Assembly (NCBI GenBank): GCA_947579665.1
Contig: OX388343.1
Coordinates: 91,492,254-91,556,253, forward strand
DNA: 64,000 nucleotides
Origin: Sympetrum striolatum
Lineage: Eukaryota; Arthropoda; Insecta; Odonata; Libellulidae
Direction: 5' to 3'
Shown: piece after piece, positions 24,395 to 37,325 of the stretch
How the letters are laid out: each line of letters opens with the position of its first letter
Numbering within the stretch: position 1 is the first letter of the stretch
The notes under the pieces: generated by a model
The model's input: the letters and a program-made list of their open reading frames with translations, nothing else
The model's database searches: none
What the model was told of the DNA's origin: nothing
Program-made: the position numbers and the translations under genes

Positions 24395-25066
24395 TCATAT
24401 TAAAAAAAATCTATCAACATTTTCACTTGATAATAACCACGACTTGACTAACTGAAGAAACTTGTAACAACGTTTCTCATTTTTTATTTCTTTAGGCAAA
24501 AATTAAAAATTTTTGGTCCCATAGAAACAAAATACCTTTTAAAAATAGTCAATTTCGGTTAAATGTAAACTCCCTTTTCTTAAATTATAATGAATTGAAC
24601 TATCAGAGATAGTTGGCTTGTTTCCTCTCATGACAAAAAACAATTTCAAAACCTTAATCATATACAAGTGTTGTGACGGGAGCGATGTTAAATTTACAAA
24701 TAAAGGGTATGAATGCTCAAATATATTTTTTAGGCAGATTATTCTGATAATCCTTTTTTGCAGGACTAATGCAGACTTAAACGTATTTTAATATGCACTT
24801 CCCCAAAATTGTAATCCGTAATTTAATTTAGATTGTACTAGAGCACTGTAGATGACTCTTTTAAAGGATAAAGTACACTTATTACGTATAAAGTAAAATT
24901 TTGATAAACAAAATCTTAAATACAAGGAAACAGATTCAATATGGCAATCCCATTTTAAAAATTGGTCTAAAATTACCCCCAAATATTTTAAATTACCTAC
25001 TCTTCCAATTTCCAAATAATTAGATGAAATACTTATGTAATGGTAACAATACAAAAATTAGCCAAT
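24395..25066 (-). pseudogene. Non-LTR retrotransposon RT, C-terminal part (LINE pseudogene)
   Basis: One minus-strand frame stays in register for about 224 codons with only four interior stops (at 25058, 24788, about 24549 and 24513). It encodes the region after the RT catalytic core: KYLGVILDQFLKWDCHI, then ALVQSKLNYGLQFWGSAY, then LVLQKRIIRIICLKNIFEHS, a YPLFVNL stretch, and FLPKEIKNEKRCYKFL near the end. This order is the standard C-terminus of CR1/jockey-like LINEs. The catalytic core, endonuclease and ORF1 are absent, so the copy is 5'-truncated. No frameshifts over 670 bp suggests a fairly recent death. The exact clade needs a protein search. Confidence 0.9.
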
Positions 25067-25109
25067 CCCTAATCCAATGAATAATAAATTCGCAGTACCA
25101 GTGGGCTCA

Positions 25110-26542
25110 CCGTTTGTGTTTGACTAGTTTTGAAAGAAATGAGACTCATAAAACCGAAGGCAGTAAATACATTACAATCATCCAAGTAATGCATAACGGT
25201 TATATCCTTCCATATTATAGTATGTACCCACTCTCACAAATAGAACGGTATATAAAATAGTTTCCGATATTTGATATGATCGCCATTTAAATTCGCAGGA
25301 ATGAAAATGAGAAGACCACTATTTTGCAAAATTCCTGGAAAAATTCACTTCGGAAGAGTAATAAGGGTAATTGCGAGAGGCATTCGAGAGAGGATTGCTT
25401 AACGGCTGGTCGCTAACGAGAGAGCGTCAACATACTCCGAATTTCGCACGAATCACGTCCCCGTCGTAAATCACGAATCAGCGAGAAGGGCAAACACAAC
25501 TCGTTCTGGATCATTCCGTTCGCATTCCATTAGCATTTCCCATTGTTCTCACACCAGGGTTACATCCATATGAAGGAGAAAATGAAGAGCACAGTTAAAA
25601 TATAACGATGCACGCAATTGCGTTGTCTCTCGCCGAGGACACGGAGGAAGATGATGAATTTTCACTACACGCACTCTCAACAGGAACCTTCGCTCGGGGG
25701 ATGTCATCAAAGCCGAAAGAAACTCATTAATAATAAAGTATCTTTCGTGTGTAATTGGATTGATAAAGGTCTTTTTAATTTGGTGAGAGTCATTATTTGG
25801 AAAGCACCGAGGATGTGTGAGATCGATGGATACATGTGAGGATGAAAACCACCAAAACACAATTGTATCCCTGTCTAAATTAAGGATCTATAGTTAGCTT
25901 TTTTAGGATTAATTCATTTCTGAAGCAATCTAAAGTAAATAAGTACTACTGAGAACCACTTCTGAAACTGATTTACTAAAATATGTCAAGATATTTAGGT
26001 TTATCAAATAGTTTTTACTTCAGTTAGGCAAGCCCGTGTAAGGAATTTCCTCAAAATATGTTACGATTATTGCAAATGATTACGTTTAGATTAAGACAAT
26101 CAAGGCCATAAATGTCGATCCAGTGAATTTTTCGTAACATCTAACGACTTTTTCCTTCTTTCAGCGGCTTTTTCCTATTTCAGTGACATTTGCACTCCAT
26201 CCAACGTAGCGACTGTCACGTATGCTTACTCTCCTCTACGGGTTTGTAGTGCAATCACAGGATGAAGTCTAAACGTTCATATGATCTAATTTATTTATTT
26301 TCATATTTCGACCCTTTCTTCTCTCCTCTTAAATCCATCCAAAATATGGTTGCAAGAGATTGACTTTTTATAATTTTATTCATTATTTAAATTATTTTTA
26401 TGTTGTTGATTTGTTGTTATATTTTATTCTCACTGATTGTTGATTTTTCCTTGCTTCTTGTTGTATCGTCAACTGTAATTGGCCTCGTGCTGTTTGTTGA
26501 TACTTACTGATAATTAAATAAATAGATAAATTAATAAACTTA
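25110..26542. other. No confirmed gene; CpG-richer 25370-25560
   Basis: CpG steps cluster at 25370-25560 (for example GAGAGCGTC, CCGTCGTAA). Overlapping frames on both strands at 25549-25860 have no recognisable domain. The rest is AT-rich. Confidence 0.4.
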
Positions 26543-26690
26543 TATGATATTTGCAATGGCAAGTTCGAAGCCATATAACTATTAACTACTTTTTAGCACT
26601 ATTTCTAAAGAGTTAATATGATATTTTCAATGGCTAATTCGAAGCCATATAATTTTTTACTTCTTTATAGCGCTATTTTTAAGGGGTTAA
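26543..26690. repeat. Two-copy 74-bp tandem duplication
   Basis: Units 26543-26616 and 26617-26690 share TATGATATTT, CAATGGC, TTCGAAGCCATATAA and a final GTTAA, with about ten differences. It is not part of any other repeat seen here. Confidence 0.85.
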
Positions 26691-27159
26691 GTGACATAGC
26701 TATTTTCCAGAACAAACCTATGAAAAATGAAAATTCGTATCGCTCCTTTTGGGTTAGCAGTTTCTCAGAACAACACATTTATTTAATCAACCACAACCAA
26801 AGGAGAACTTAAAAATAACCTTCGAAGAAGTTTCTTAAGTTAGAGACCTATACATAGTCGTCTACATGAGAAACGTTTCTCTAGTAATTTTTCTTCATTC
26901 TTATGTTGGGAAGTTAACTTTGCCTCTTGATATTACATCAATCTTTTGTTTCCAAATATTATCTAAATGTATTATAAATCAAACCCGACGAAACATTTAT
27001 TCTTCCTCTTCTGTATGACAACTTGAAATAATTAAAGTAGAATACTTGATCCACAGCGTGTTCGAGTAATTGACGAAGCACAAAATTTCAGGTCCTTAAA
27101 AGACTCATTGCCATCTATGAAACCCTGCATACTTCTAAAATCTAAATACGTCGAAAACA
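26691..27159. other. No recognisable feature
   Basis: AT-rich DNA without recognisable coding or repeat content. Confidence 0.5.
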
Positions 27160-27214
27160 GGAGCGTACGGAATTGCCCATGCTGTCGAAGCAATTTTAAA
27201 CGTACTACTACTTT
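27160..27214 (+). mobile_element. Degenerate 3' fragment of the ACT-tailed SINE
   Basis: GGAGC, then ATGCTGTCGAAGCAATTTTAA and GTACTACTACTTTT, aligns to the body and tail of the 20561 SINE with several substitutions and a small deletion. The head is missing. No target duplication is clear. Confidence 0.7.
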
Positions 27215-28149
27215 TATATAAAAAATATACTTGAAGAAAAAAGAGGCGATCGAATGTAGGTTTTCTCATAAGCTTTCCTTTCATAAGATTACATTCTTTT
27301 TTTTTATCGTATTTCGTGTTTCCGAAGCTAAACCGCTAATCATTAAACAAAACAATTACAATAAAAACTTACATCAGTGAGATTGTAGATATATCATGAG
27401 TGCAAAAACAACCATTTGCAAAGTTTTCAAAGGTAATTTATTGGAGTCCACTTACACTAATCTCTATCATAAGGCGCTGAAGAGACATGAAATGAAACTT
27501 ACTTTTCTCTTTTCCCTTTCTCGATAAATATTTGTTTCTCTTAAAGAGTGTTTGTCTTCGGACAAGGATTCCCACGACTGGTAGAAAATTTAACATGGAA
27601 AACTTATTACATGTTCGAATAGAACTCGATGAGAAACATTTAGGTGCGTGCGTATTTCCCAAAGGGGAAATCCGAGGAAGAATTACGTAGAATGCTGGAG
27701 GCTCCCGCTCTTAGAATACATATATCATCTCAATAAAATGTTCCCACAAGATAGATCATGCCCTTCATCCACTCTAATTGCCTGCTTCTTGTCTGAGAGA
27801 CGCTTGTTAAGAAAAAAACCCGAATCATTTAGTTGTCTGATAAGAGGCGGATGCATGAGTGGAATCACGTACGCAAGATTTGCATCGAACCGAGGTCGAG
27901 TTTCGAGGCTGCGAATGATAAAACCGAAAAATGACAGTTCCTGCTGCTGACATGTTGACCCCAAAGCTCCCGCCTCCAGTTTATCTACAGTCACATTTGA
28001 GAATTTACATGAATAAATTAAGGTATATTTCGCAATACTTACGATCATAAAGAACACAGAAGCACATTTTATGATATAGTTGAATCATTAATGTAAATAC
28101 TTATTGGTAGTGTATTCCTTTATTTATTTTTTAATGTATTTCTTTTTCC
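27215..28149. other. No recognisable gene
   Basis: Frames of about 100 codons overlap on both strands at 27648-28057. Neither translation has a recognisable domain. Confidence 0.45.
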
Positions 28150-28386
28150 TTATCTTTTAGTTATTACTATCGGTAGGTTTGCGCAGGTTTTTCACACCCC
28201 CCTTCCTTGTGGGTGTTTTCCTGCAGTGGATTTTTTTCCCTAAAAATCTCTTATGTTTTTTACATCCACAATTCTTCTAATTGTTTCTACTTCTAATTTT
28301 ATAATTAATGACGATGGGTTGGATGGAAGAAGAGACTTTTAGACTCAATCTCGCCCAAATAAAGACGATTTATTATTATTATTAAT
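28150..28386 (+). mobile_element. LINE 3' UTR (diverged copy of the 63 kb element)
   Basis: The copy aligns with 62960-63275: GCAGG-T-run, a C-rich hairpin, CCTGCAGTGGA, later CTCGCCCAAATAAAGAC and an (ATT)n tail. Two hairpins are visible. The first has outer stem GCAGG (28183-28187)/CCTGC (28220-28224) and inner stem ACACCC (28194-28199)/GGGTGT (28211-28216). The second has outer stem GTGGAT (28226-28231)/ATCCAC (28264-28269). Its bases differ from the 63 kb copy, but the pairing is kept. No coding part is attached. Confidence 0.8.
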
Positions 28387-29270
28387 AAATTACATTAAAA
28401 TTAAATTTATGAACTAATTTACGTAGATTTTTATAATGATGGTAAGCGAATAAAATGCTGGTTATTAGCTTAATTTCTGTTCTTTAGTTCCAATCCTTCG
28501 TGTGCAAAGATGGTAGGCTATTCAACTTCTAATTTTATATAGTGAGCCTCATTCCCACTTCGAAGTTAGAAGTAGCTAAGGGTATATGGGTAGAGGACCA
28601 AAACAGTTTTCGTGATGATAAACAATAATAGTGTACATTAAGCTGCTGAATAAACTTCTCATGAAATTTGTTTTCTATAAATCTTCTAGGAGTGGCGGAA
28701 TGGGATACTACACAAAGGTTTCTTTATCCTCGCAGATGTCTATATTGTCAGAAAGAGCAATTAAAAATCTTATTTCTTGCAGTTTATTTTCGGTACCACT
28801 TATAACCATCTTAGGAAAACCCGTGTGATGCAAAGGTATAGATCATCTGTTCATTGACTGTAAATAAATTTAATTCTAAATCACAAAAAGCACCGCTTTC
28901 ACGAAAGGAAAATAGCAATACTTGATGTCGTACAAGAAAAGGTTGGCATAAAAATCGAGTTGAGACAAAGAGATCAGAATTCATCTTGAGAATCTTTCTC
29001 AGAATAAATGTGGATGAATGTTAAACTCCTAGAAAACAAAGTCAGAGAAAGGGTTGGGCGTTATATTTGAAGACGGAATCAGAGAAAATAATTACACTTC
29101 CGAGGAGGAGGCTAATCTCATCAGGATGGATAACCTCATTAGGACAATCTCCATCAAAAGGACGATTGTTTGATAAAAGTATATGCTTCATTATGAAAAT
29201 TAAAAAAGGATCTTTGAATTAAAGTTGTATTGCCCAAATATGGATCCTTATTGAATTGAATTGAATGTAA
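28387..29270 (+). other. Possible degraded LINE 3' region with TTGAA tail
   Basis: About 29240-29270 reads GCCCAAATATGGATCC followed by TTGAATTGAATTGAATG, like a LINE tail. Upstream, at about 28715-28860, one frame with stops contains a Cys-x-x-Cys (CLYC) and later a DHLFIDC string, reminiscent of the C-terminal zinc motif of some non-LTR ORF2 proteins. The match is short and broken by stops, so it remains a suggestion. Confidence 0.25.
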
Positions 29271-29482
29271 TACTTTAGAAATAAACTTGATTATGATGTA
29301 AGAGCTAAAGGTATTCGGTAAGAAAGAAAAGTTGAAATATTATGAATGCATTTCAAGGCTATTTGGAGATAATTTATGATCCTTCGAAGGTTCTCAACAA
29401 GATTTAAATTCTTAAGACCATTTAATATTAATTAAAGATGTAAATAAAGCGTGAGATTATTACTGATGTATTTACCGTATAG

Positions 29483-29760
29483 TAATAATAATAATAATAA
29501 TTTATTTAATGCCATAATATCTAATTCTAACATTTGCTTTTTAGTGAATTAAAGTCACGATAAACGGATGAGAGTCAATGAAAATACATAAAAAAAAGAT
29601 AATTCAACTAAATATGTAATGAAATAATATATTATTTAATTGTACCAATTATGGCCTGTTACCTGATTCAAAATTTCCATAATTTTCTTAAATCTCTCTA
29701 AAATCACGAGTCTTTCATTTCTAGTGATATAATAATTTATTTATTAAAATTATCAACAAA
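29483..29760 (-). mobile_element. Possible minus-strand LINE 3' end with ATT tail
   Basis: Read on the minus strand, GGCATTAAATAAATT leads directly into (ATT)n at 29483-29503, the usual arrangement of a non-LTR 3' end. About 250 bp of AT-rich sequence upstream would be its 3' UTR, but it matches no other copy in the window. It could also be a plain microsatellite. Confidence 0.35.
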
Positions 29761-31729
29761 CATAAATAAATGCTCCACGTAAAAAACACAAATAATGACG
29801 CCACGATTTTTTAGTAAATTCAAAACAAGAATTCAAATAATAACATACAGTAGCTATGCAGGATGGGATGAACTAATGACTTTTTCTGATTATCCACGCA
29901 TGTTTCTTTATTCAAACCAAACGATCCATATTTTAAAGTTGCTTCAATGATTTGCTTGCGTTAACGTTCTAACACACAAAATAAAAGTTCGATGCTTTCC
30001 AAACTCAACCGAATCATTGTTAAGAATTTAGAATGATGGTTTTCAATATAAGCGAATTAACAACTAAAAATAATGGATCTTTATTCATATACTACCAGAA
30101 CAGCATGAGTTGTGATTTAATTTTCCGTAATCCTTTCCATATAGCACAAATTAGTAGGTTTTTCCGCTCAAGATCAAAACCTTTCTGCAGGACTTTTACT
30201 AAGTAAAGGTGTGATGTATTTCAGAAGAATGGTGCTTCACTGGCAAGAAATTAACCAATCATCACATTCTCAGAGTAATGGCATGCGGATGTTGCGCTCA
30301 AACGTGGCGTAAAATGATAATTTTACTACGCACTACTACCACTATCTGAGATATCGCTCATCGCTTATATGCTTCGATAAGAAACTTAATCTAAAATTTA
30401 ATCTTTAATCAATTTTCGCTGTGTTTATGAGATTCCATCTTCCTTTTTAAAAACACCGCTTCCCACTTGGACAGTTATAGTCTATTGAAGAAAATATTCA
30501 ATTTTGTATGAAAAATACTATGAAATTCTTCATTACTTACAAGTTACCACAGTTATAGATTTATTTCAGTGACGTCAAACTTTAACAGTTATCTTAAACG
30601 GAAAAAGTGTGGTAGCAAATGTCATCCTGATACGAAATTTCTCTAAGCATAAAAAGAAAAATTCCAGAAAAATATTTACGTCCATAATCTAAAAAAGATG
30701 TTTTCAAAGAGAAAAGGCACCATTTCGATGGAAAATTAGGCTAATCAGGGAGATGTTAAATCATTTCATAAAAAAATTAGTCTATAAAAGTATTAGATTC
30801 TCGATCTCCCCAATTTCCAGCGAAACTTATGATCTTTAGGAACTGATGATGATAACGAGCTACTTTTACCGGCCAATGACTCAATACTTCCTCAGTTTAC
30901 ATCATAAGCACTTCTTCAAATAGTTGTTTTATTAAATATAACATCCTCTCGTTGGTTGGATTTTAAACGTATAAGTAAACCATATGATAGGCTTAAAATA
31001 ACTGCAAACTATTTTCGTTGGGATATTTTTTTGACGAGAGAGAAGTTGCTAGAGAGTCTCTTAAAAGGGATCATTTACGTCTTTATCAACTAATTAACTT
31101 CTGGTTTTGAAAATAAATGTAACCCAAATCGCTCAAACTCAAATCCCATACTGTTCAAGAGTCTAAAATTAGTTATTAATATGTACAAACATTTTAATCT
31201 TCAAGAAATAATAAATAGAAATAAGAAACTCAACATAATATCCTTAAAAAAGTATGAATACTATCCTTCGAAACTTTAGTTTTTTATGGGGGAATTTGAA
31301 GTAGATGATGGCTCCATACTCATATAGAAATTTCATAGTAAATTCTATGCTAATTCAGATGAACCATAATCTGATGCAGCTTACAATTAAATACTTTTAG
31401 GAGACTTGCGTAATTTTATTTTTCATAAATTTTTCATTTTTCAATTTAAAGGACGGCTTCGTTAGTTCCACTGACCATGTTTCTTCTGTTGCCAGTTACT
31501 TGCACCATCACGTTCATATTCAAAGTTTTTCTGCACTCAATTATTCTTCACACATTATTCAATGATTATACATACTATTCCAGCAAGTTAGAGCACTAAT
31601 AAGTATCACAGTTAATTCTGGATTCGCGATAATTCGAGCCTATTTAAATAATTTCTTTTGCTTATTTTCACAAATCAAATCAGACACCGCCAATATAACT
31701 AGAACGTAGCAGCAAATTGCGCAATTATT
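29761..31729. other. No recognisable feature
   Basis: A long AT-rich stretch with no open frame above the reporting size and no repeat copies that I can align. Confidence 0.5.
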
Positions 31730-32330
31730 AGCAGATGTCAATCCGTGCATATGCAACCCCAGGGAACGAAAATAAACGAGCGCATCCATAATTCACGTCC
31801 CGTGACCCCTCGCGATCCCCCGAACACGTGCTCGTCGGACGGGACGCTCTCCTCCGAAAAAGGAACAAATCCTTCGCACTTTACACCTCCGTCTAAACAA
31901 CCCTCTCCCTCCCCCACCGAGAACCACCATCCGTGACAAACACCTCTGGAACACAAAAAGAGGAGCTTTGATTATTCCCGCGGGCGATAGAATCCCTTAA
32001 GAGTCAATTCCCTCCAGCAAAACCTTTCGCTTTGAATCACGGAAGGTGACGTAAGCGGAACTCGCCACTGATCTCCGGGTCTCTCTCCGTCACGATATTT
32101 TTTCTGCTCTCTTTTTACGAGCATTTATGGGATGCAGCGGCGATAAGCAGATGCAATAAGGCGGTTGTTGTTTGGTCAAGATTCCAGGAGAGCGCCAGGT
32201 GAGGGTTGCATTCACGTCCGTTATTGAAATGAAAGGGATTAAGGAAAAATATACGAGAGGGAGCGGATTTGTGCAAGAGGATGTAAAGCTGGAGCACGGA
32301 TTCCCACATCTTTCGCGGGTTTATCTTCCT
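31730..32330. other. CpG-rich unique block with bZIP/E-box-like sites
   Basis: Composition shifts to CpG-rich. A CACGTG E-box lies near 31825 and a GTGACGTAAG near 32047, which fits a bZIP half-site or CRE variant. A 63-codon plus frame (31745-31936), rich in Ser/Pro/Thr, lies inside but has no recognised domain. Candidate enhancer or promoter; a transcription start cannot be proved from the sequence. Confidence 0.4.
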
Positions 32331-33549
32331 TCAAAGTCGTAAGGACGTAACCTAACGATTAAACTACAAGAATGCAAAAACGTTATGCAATGCATGAATG
32401 AATGTGCGTTATTCCTTAGGATCTACGAAAATATGCGAAGTCACTGCTTTAGATGAATGAATTATTGCTTCATGGAACCACACATAAGTTTTGAAGATTA
32501 TCTCCGGTTTCGGAAACGCTCAATGCAAATTAAGTGGAATTTTCGTCAGAATTATTCATATATCCTTTCGATGGGGTTCCATGAATTCAAGAATATTTCA
32601 CTATCTCTTAAAATCATTATTGCCTTGAAGTCTATAGTAAAAATATATTCCAAATCGGCAAACATTTATGTAAATTACGTCTAATAAATTTCAGCTATTA
32701 TAAAATACCCAAATCATATTAAACATTATCATTACATCTAAGGGATAGGAGATGAGTCGTAGCAGTAGGATTTATATACGATAAATTGTTAGAAAACCTG
32801 ATAACTTTAATTTAGAACAATTTATCACGTATTTATCATTTACCAAAAATAGTCGAGGACTTGGATTCGTATACCGGGAGTATTCGCAAGTCTTGCGTGG
32901 GACTTAATGATTCGTGGGTCATTACTTTTAAAATGAAATGTATATAAATCCTAAATCGATAAAAATACACTGGGCGAAAGTAAGCGATCAGAAATTATTC
33001 TGAATGCTTCTTCAGAGGTTTTGGGACTGCGGCATGAATATTGTGATATATCCTCATGTTAAATATTTTATCATGTCTCGAGTCGGTAAAGGGGTTGGTT
33101 GGAGGGGTCGTCTTTCTATGGGATACAATACACCTGGACGATTTTTACGAGGGGAAAATAGCGAACTCAACTTAATACTATGATTCTTCATTCATTGATA
33201 CCTCCATAAAAAATATTAGACTATCGCGAAGAGATACAACTACGTAAAATGAATGCATCAAAGAATTCGTCCCTTGAATTGAAGTTCAAACAGTGACCTT
33301 ACCATTTCAAAGCTAGAGAAATTCCAAGTTGGGTTAATTTTAATTTAACATTAAAAGAGGGAATCGTTAAAAGTGCAAGGTTAACGGTTATGTTCAAGGA
33401 AACGTAAAAGATGCAGGATTAGTGAAAGGATTTATTTAACGGCTTTTTAGCTGCACCACTTAAGTTTCAACAGGAAACGATAAATATTGGGGCGTAAGTT
33501 TTATGGGTTTAAATTTTATGGATGGTTTAATTTTGATCCATGTCCATCA
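32331..33549. other. No recognisable feature
   Basis: AT-rich DNA. A 75-codon plus frame (32457-32684) has no recognisable domain. Confidence 0.5.
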
Positions 33550-33739
33550 CCCTCACCTCTGTCAACTGTATCATACTCCCCTCTGACTGAAGGGTGACGA
33601 CATTCAGTCGACGCCCTCGAAATTTGGTCGCTAACGGCTTTTTGGCCGTGATGCATTTACAGGTACATACAACTGTTATTCTGATCTGATTGCGATATGA
33701 AGGTTCTTTGCAAGGCATTGAATCATCTTCGCTCGCCAT
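33550..33739 (-). CDS. Candidate first coding exon, unknown protein
   Basis: A minus-strand ATG at 33739 sits in a good initiation context (AACATGG). It opens a frame starting MASEDDSMPCKEP with a cysteine pair region (VCTCKC) and a basic patch (KFRGRRL). A strong 5' splice-site consensus, GAG|GTGAGG, lies near 33550, so the frame may be an exon rather than a complete 70-codon gene ending at 33527. Balanced amino-acid use makes it look more protein-like than most frames here. No family is recognised and no partner exon was found, so this is weak. Confidence 0.25.
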
Positions 33740-36700
33740 GTTAAATCCAAATGTTGAACGGAATCACTCGATAGCGAGGCTTACGCCAGACCACAGTTCG
33801 GATAACGCCAAGGAGTGCTTCGAAATTCTTCTCATACAGATTCAACAACAATGATTTTTTACGTAATATAAATGTGATTAAGTAATTAAAATAGCGTGTA
33901 GAATATTTTTCTAATATTTTCTTTTTATTAAATATATTTTTAAATATTAATCATAAGAGTTGCGAGATTTCGGTGCGTATAATCGCGAAATCTGATTATC
34001 TTCTGACGAAACTCATCCATTGTACACCATAATTAATGAATAATGTGTACATAGTTTCACCTTACATTTTCTAAAATCCGGATGAAAATGAATTCCAAAT
34101 TATGACCCTACTACACATTTCATGTTCCATCATCCTCCTGAAAAAATAACTCATAAAAGATGTCATATTCACGGAATTAGTGCTATTTCTGTGATAACCA
34201 AATATTATATACAATTTTATACGCACGTATATATTTTTATGTATATAAATAAATCTTTCTTATTGAAAAATGTTTGGTTATCATTCTACATTTTTACTTT
34301 TTACATATTTTTTAACGACCTGTAAGCAACCAAAATGTTATTCATGTATAATAAACTAAATTAAGAATATTTTAAATAGTGTAATTAAATATCTATATTC
34401 TATATTCAATTCTATAATTATTGATGCCTCGTGTAGTTCGACTATCATGATTTCATAAATTCTCATGGTAATTTTGTAAAATCTCGCATTACCTTATGCA
34501 GCATTGTTTGAAACCAAAGAAAAAAGCTAGAGCTCGGAAAACAGAGTGAAATATCATTTGAACTATAATTCCTACATAAGAAGGACCATCAAAATACCCG
34601 AAGGTTGAAAATTGAAGAGAGCCTTCCTCAATGACAAACCAGCCGTGAAAATTTAAGCCGCCCACTAATCTATCTCATATCTCATTCGAGAAGGACGCTC
34701 ATTAAACGATATCCATCGTGAATTTTAATCACCGACACAGATTTGAGCTCATGAACTAAAATTAGGTCGTAATAAGGGTGTTCAAATCTATTTAATTGCC
34801 TTTTCATACAGTTGTGAACCATTCTTAATATCTGTAAATGGTACATGAACTCCTACTCAAATTTTTAAGCTCACCAACTCATCCAATAGAGTGCGAATTT
34901 ACAGCCTTTTGAATTTCACGGTCACCTGTCTCAACTGAAGTTGCACGTCGTATTATCTAAAAAAAACAATTCTCCCTCGAAAGATTATAATTGAAAATTT
35001 TCCTTAATGAAGCATGAATTTACGCCTGTCACTTAATTGGATTTTTTGCGAAGATGTTGGTTCTTGACGGAGAGAGCAGACACCAAGAAGATTAGACATC
35101 AAGAATTAATCACAAAAAATATTACGAGACAAGTGGAACGAAAAATAAGTAATGTAAAAAATTGTAGGCAAATAGGTTTAAAGAGGATCACCATTATAAA
35201 AAATACTAAAAATAAACAACTCACTTGTTTTCAATGTAGATACGACAGAGCAGTTCTAATCCATCTTTCTTCATCGAATTGGCAGTACTACTAATATTTT
35301 TCTATGTATTATTTTGAAGAGGACTTATCTCAATATCCATTCTTATCCACAGTTCAATAGTATGGAAACGCTAAATGATAAGTTTACCGGCTAGGAGAAC
35401 ATGTTATTTTGAGTATTTCCGTATCAGAAGAGACGAACGAACGAAAAGACAATTTCCGTATCAATCTCAAAAAAATAACTGTTGTATATGAACACATTTT
35501 GAAGCCAAAAATATAGAATTTCCAGATAAATCCGGCGGATGAGGGAAACTGGAAGATCTTTTATTTTGTTATTAACCGCAATCAAATCAAGGATAGTACC
35601 ATGAACAAACAAAGAAGGAGTTGATAAAGTTTGAAAAATATATCGCTATGAAACACGAAAATAAAAATGTTCACCACTCGTTTGATGGCATCAAAGTTCG
35701 TCGTAATGTTAATGTACACACTGTAATCGCGAGAAGGCGACCTTGAGATTTCGACGGAAATACTTATCTTTTCTGGCGTTCCTAGAATAGGATTTTCGGA
35801 GTGCGGTCTATGTGAACTTCGGATGTATGGCTGCAGATATGGCGAACCTCTTCAGCGCCAGTATTCACGAAATCAATATTTGCGGTTATTAATTATCTGT
35901 CATGAGATGTTGAATCAAAACAATCATTGCTTGAAAGAAAATTAACTATAGCTCGTTGCGTCTCCTTCAAATAACTATATTTTAAAACAAAAGAGTACCT
36001 TTTATACTAAATATACATTTTAGTGTAACGAAAATGTATTACATTAGCCTCGTGAAATACTGTTCTCTCTCGAAAACATTTCAATCTTTTAATACAAATA
36101 TATTATTGCCGAAAACAGCCCTCTGTAATAAAGATTTGAAATCCATTAGATGCCTCAGATGTGTATTATATGCATCTTTGCTCTGTTTTCACATTAAGTT
36201 TCAAAGCTTGTGACTTTACTGTCTAACTTCCTGATACTTCTGTCCTATAATTTATTTCATTCGTAGTTTCTTCTTATGTACTCCTTCATTTTTTTTATTC
36301 TTTTTACTACAGTCATAATAATATTTTAGTGCCAAACCCCAACCAACTGTATGCTAACACGTATAAGTTTGAAGAACGATTTCTCTTCAAATAAAATCAA
36401 TTTCAGACTAACAGAGAATTCATTCATTATATTTAAATCAATGTTCCATATTCAGTATAAAGTTATCTAAAAGAGACATAAATGTATTAGGAAGAAGCTA
36501 AGATTGATCATAAAAAAACGTACATGTAATAAATTTCAGCACTTGAACCCAGTCTAGGCTGTCATTTACTGAAGTCTCTTTCTGAAGGGTTCAGGAATAT
36601 ACAATGCTATAGTTTATCAAAGGTTCAATATAAACTTAGTTCATTATGATCATAACCATCATTTACTTAACAGTTTATATAAAAGATGTGAAGGAAAACT

Positions 36701-37325
36701 AAATATAGGACTAGAAAATAGTTACCACCCAGTAGCCCAGATTCTTCTCAAACTCCCAAATTTTAGAGTAACACAAACGACATACATCAGGGTAGAATTC
36801 CTTACTTAATACGTTTAAGTGTACGCCTTAAAACTCAAATATAAAATTAAAACCAGGAGGTACTGCGGCTACATTGTAAGAAGGAATGGGGGAAGGGAAA
36901 GAATGAAGGGGAAGGGGATTTAAAATAAAAATGAGACAGGACGAAGGAGAGGAATGGAGTTGGAGAGAGATACCGCAACTTGACATTGACTTTTCCCCCT
37001 TTTTCTTTTCACATAACCTCCACTTTGAGATGAGGTGAAACTGGTTGTACATTTTTTCTCTCGAGATTTCGTGAAGAGTGAAACCGATGTCTTTCCCCTT
37101 TTCATCTCTCCGAGACTTTTTCCACGTCCAGATTCTACCACCGCTAACACCCTCTCTAGAGAATTCCTTCTCCGAAAACACATGGTCTAAGAACGTATTC
37201 GCCGATGGTTTTTAGTTTCTCCCTTTAGAAATGATTTACTCTGCGTGACCCACTGTTGGCTTTCGAGGGAAGGAGAGGTTAGAGGTACGCATGAGGTCAG
37301 CAGCTACTGATGACATCCTTTATTT
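33740..37325. other. No confirmed gene; polypurine tract 36886-36966
   Basis: AT-rich DNA. A GGGGGAAGGGAAAG-type purine tract lies at 36886-36966. Overlapping minus frames at 36828-37183 are basic and serine-rich without recognisable domains. Plus frames at 34122 and 35037 are equally unsupported. Confidence 0.45.

Noticed and set aside
30325..30350. CACTACTACCACTAT run as a possible SINE tail
   Set aside because: No SINE body precedes it.
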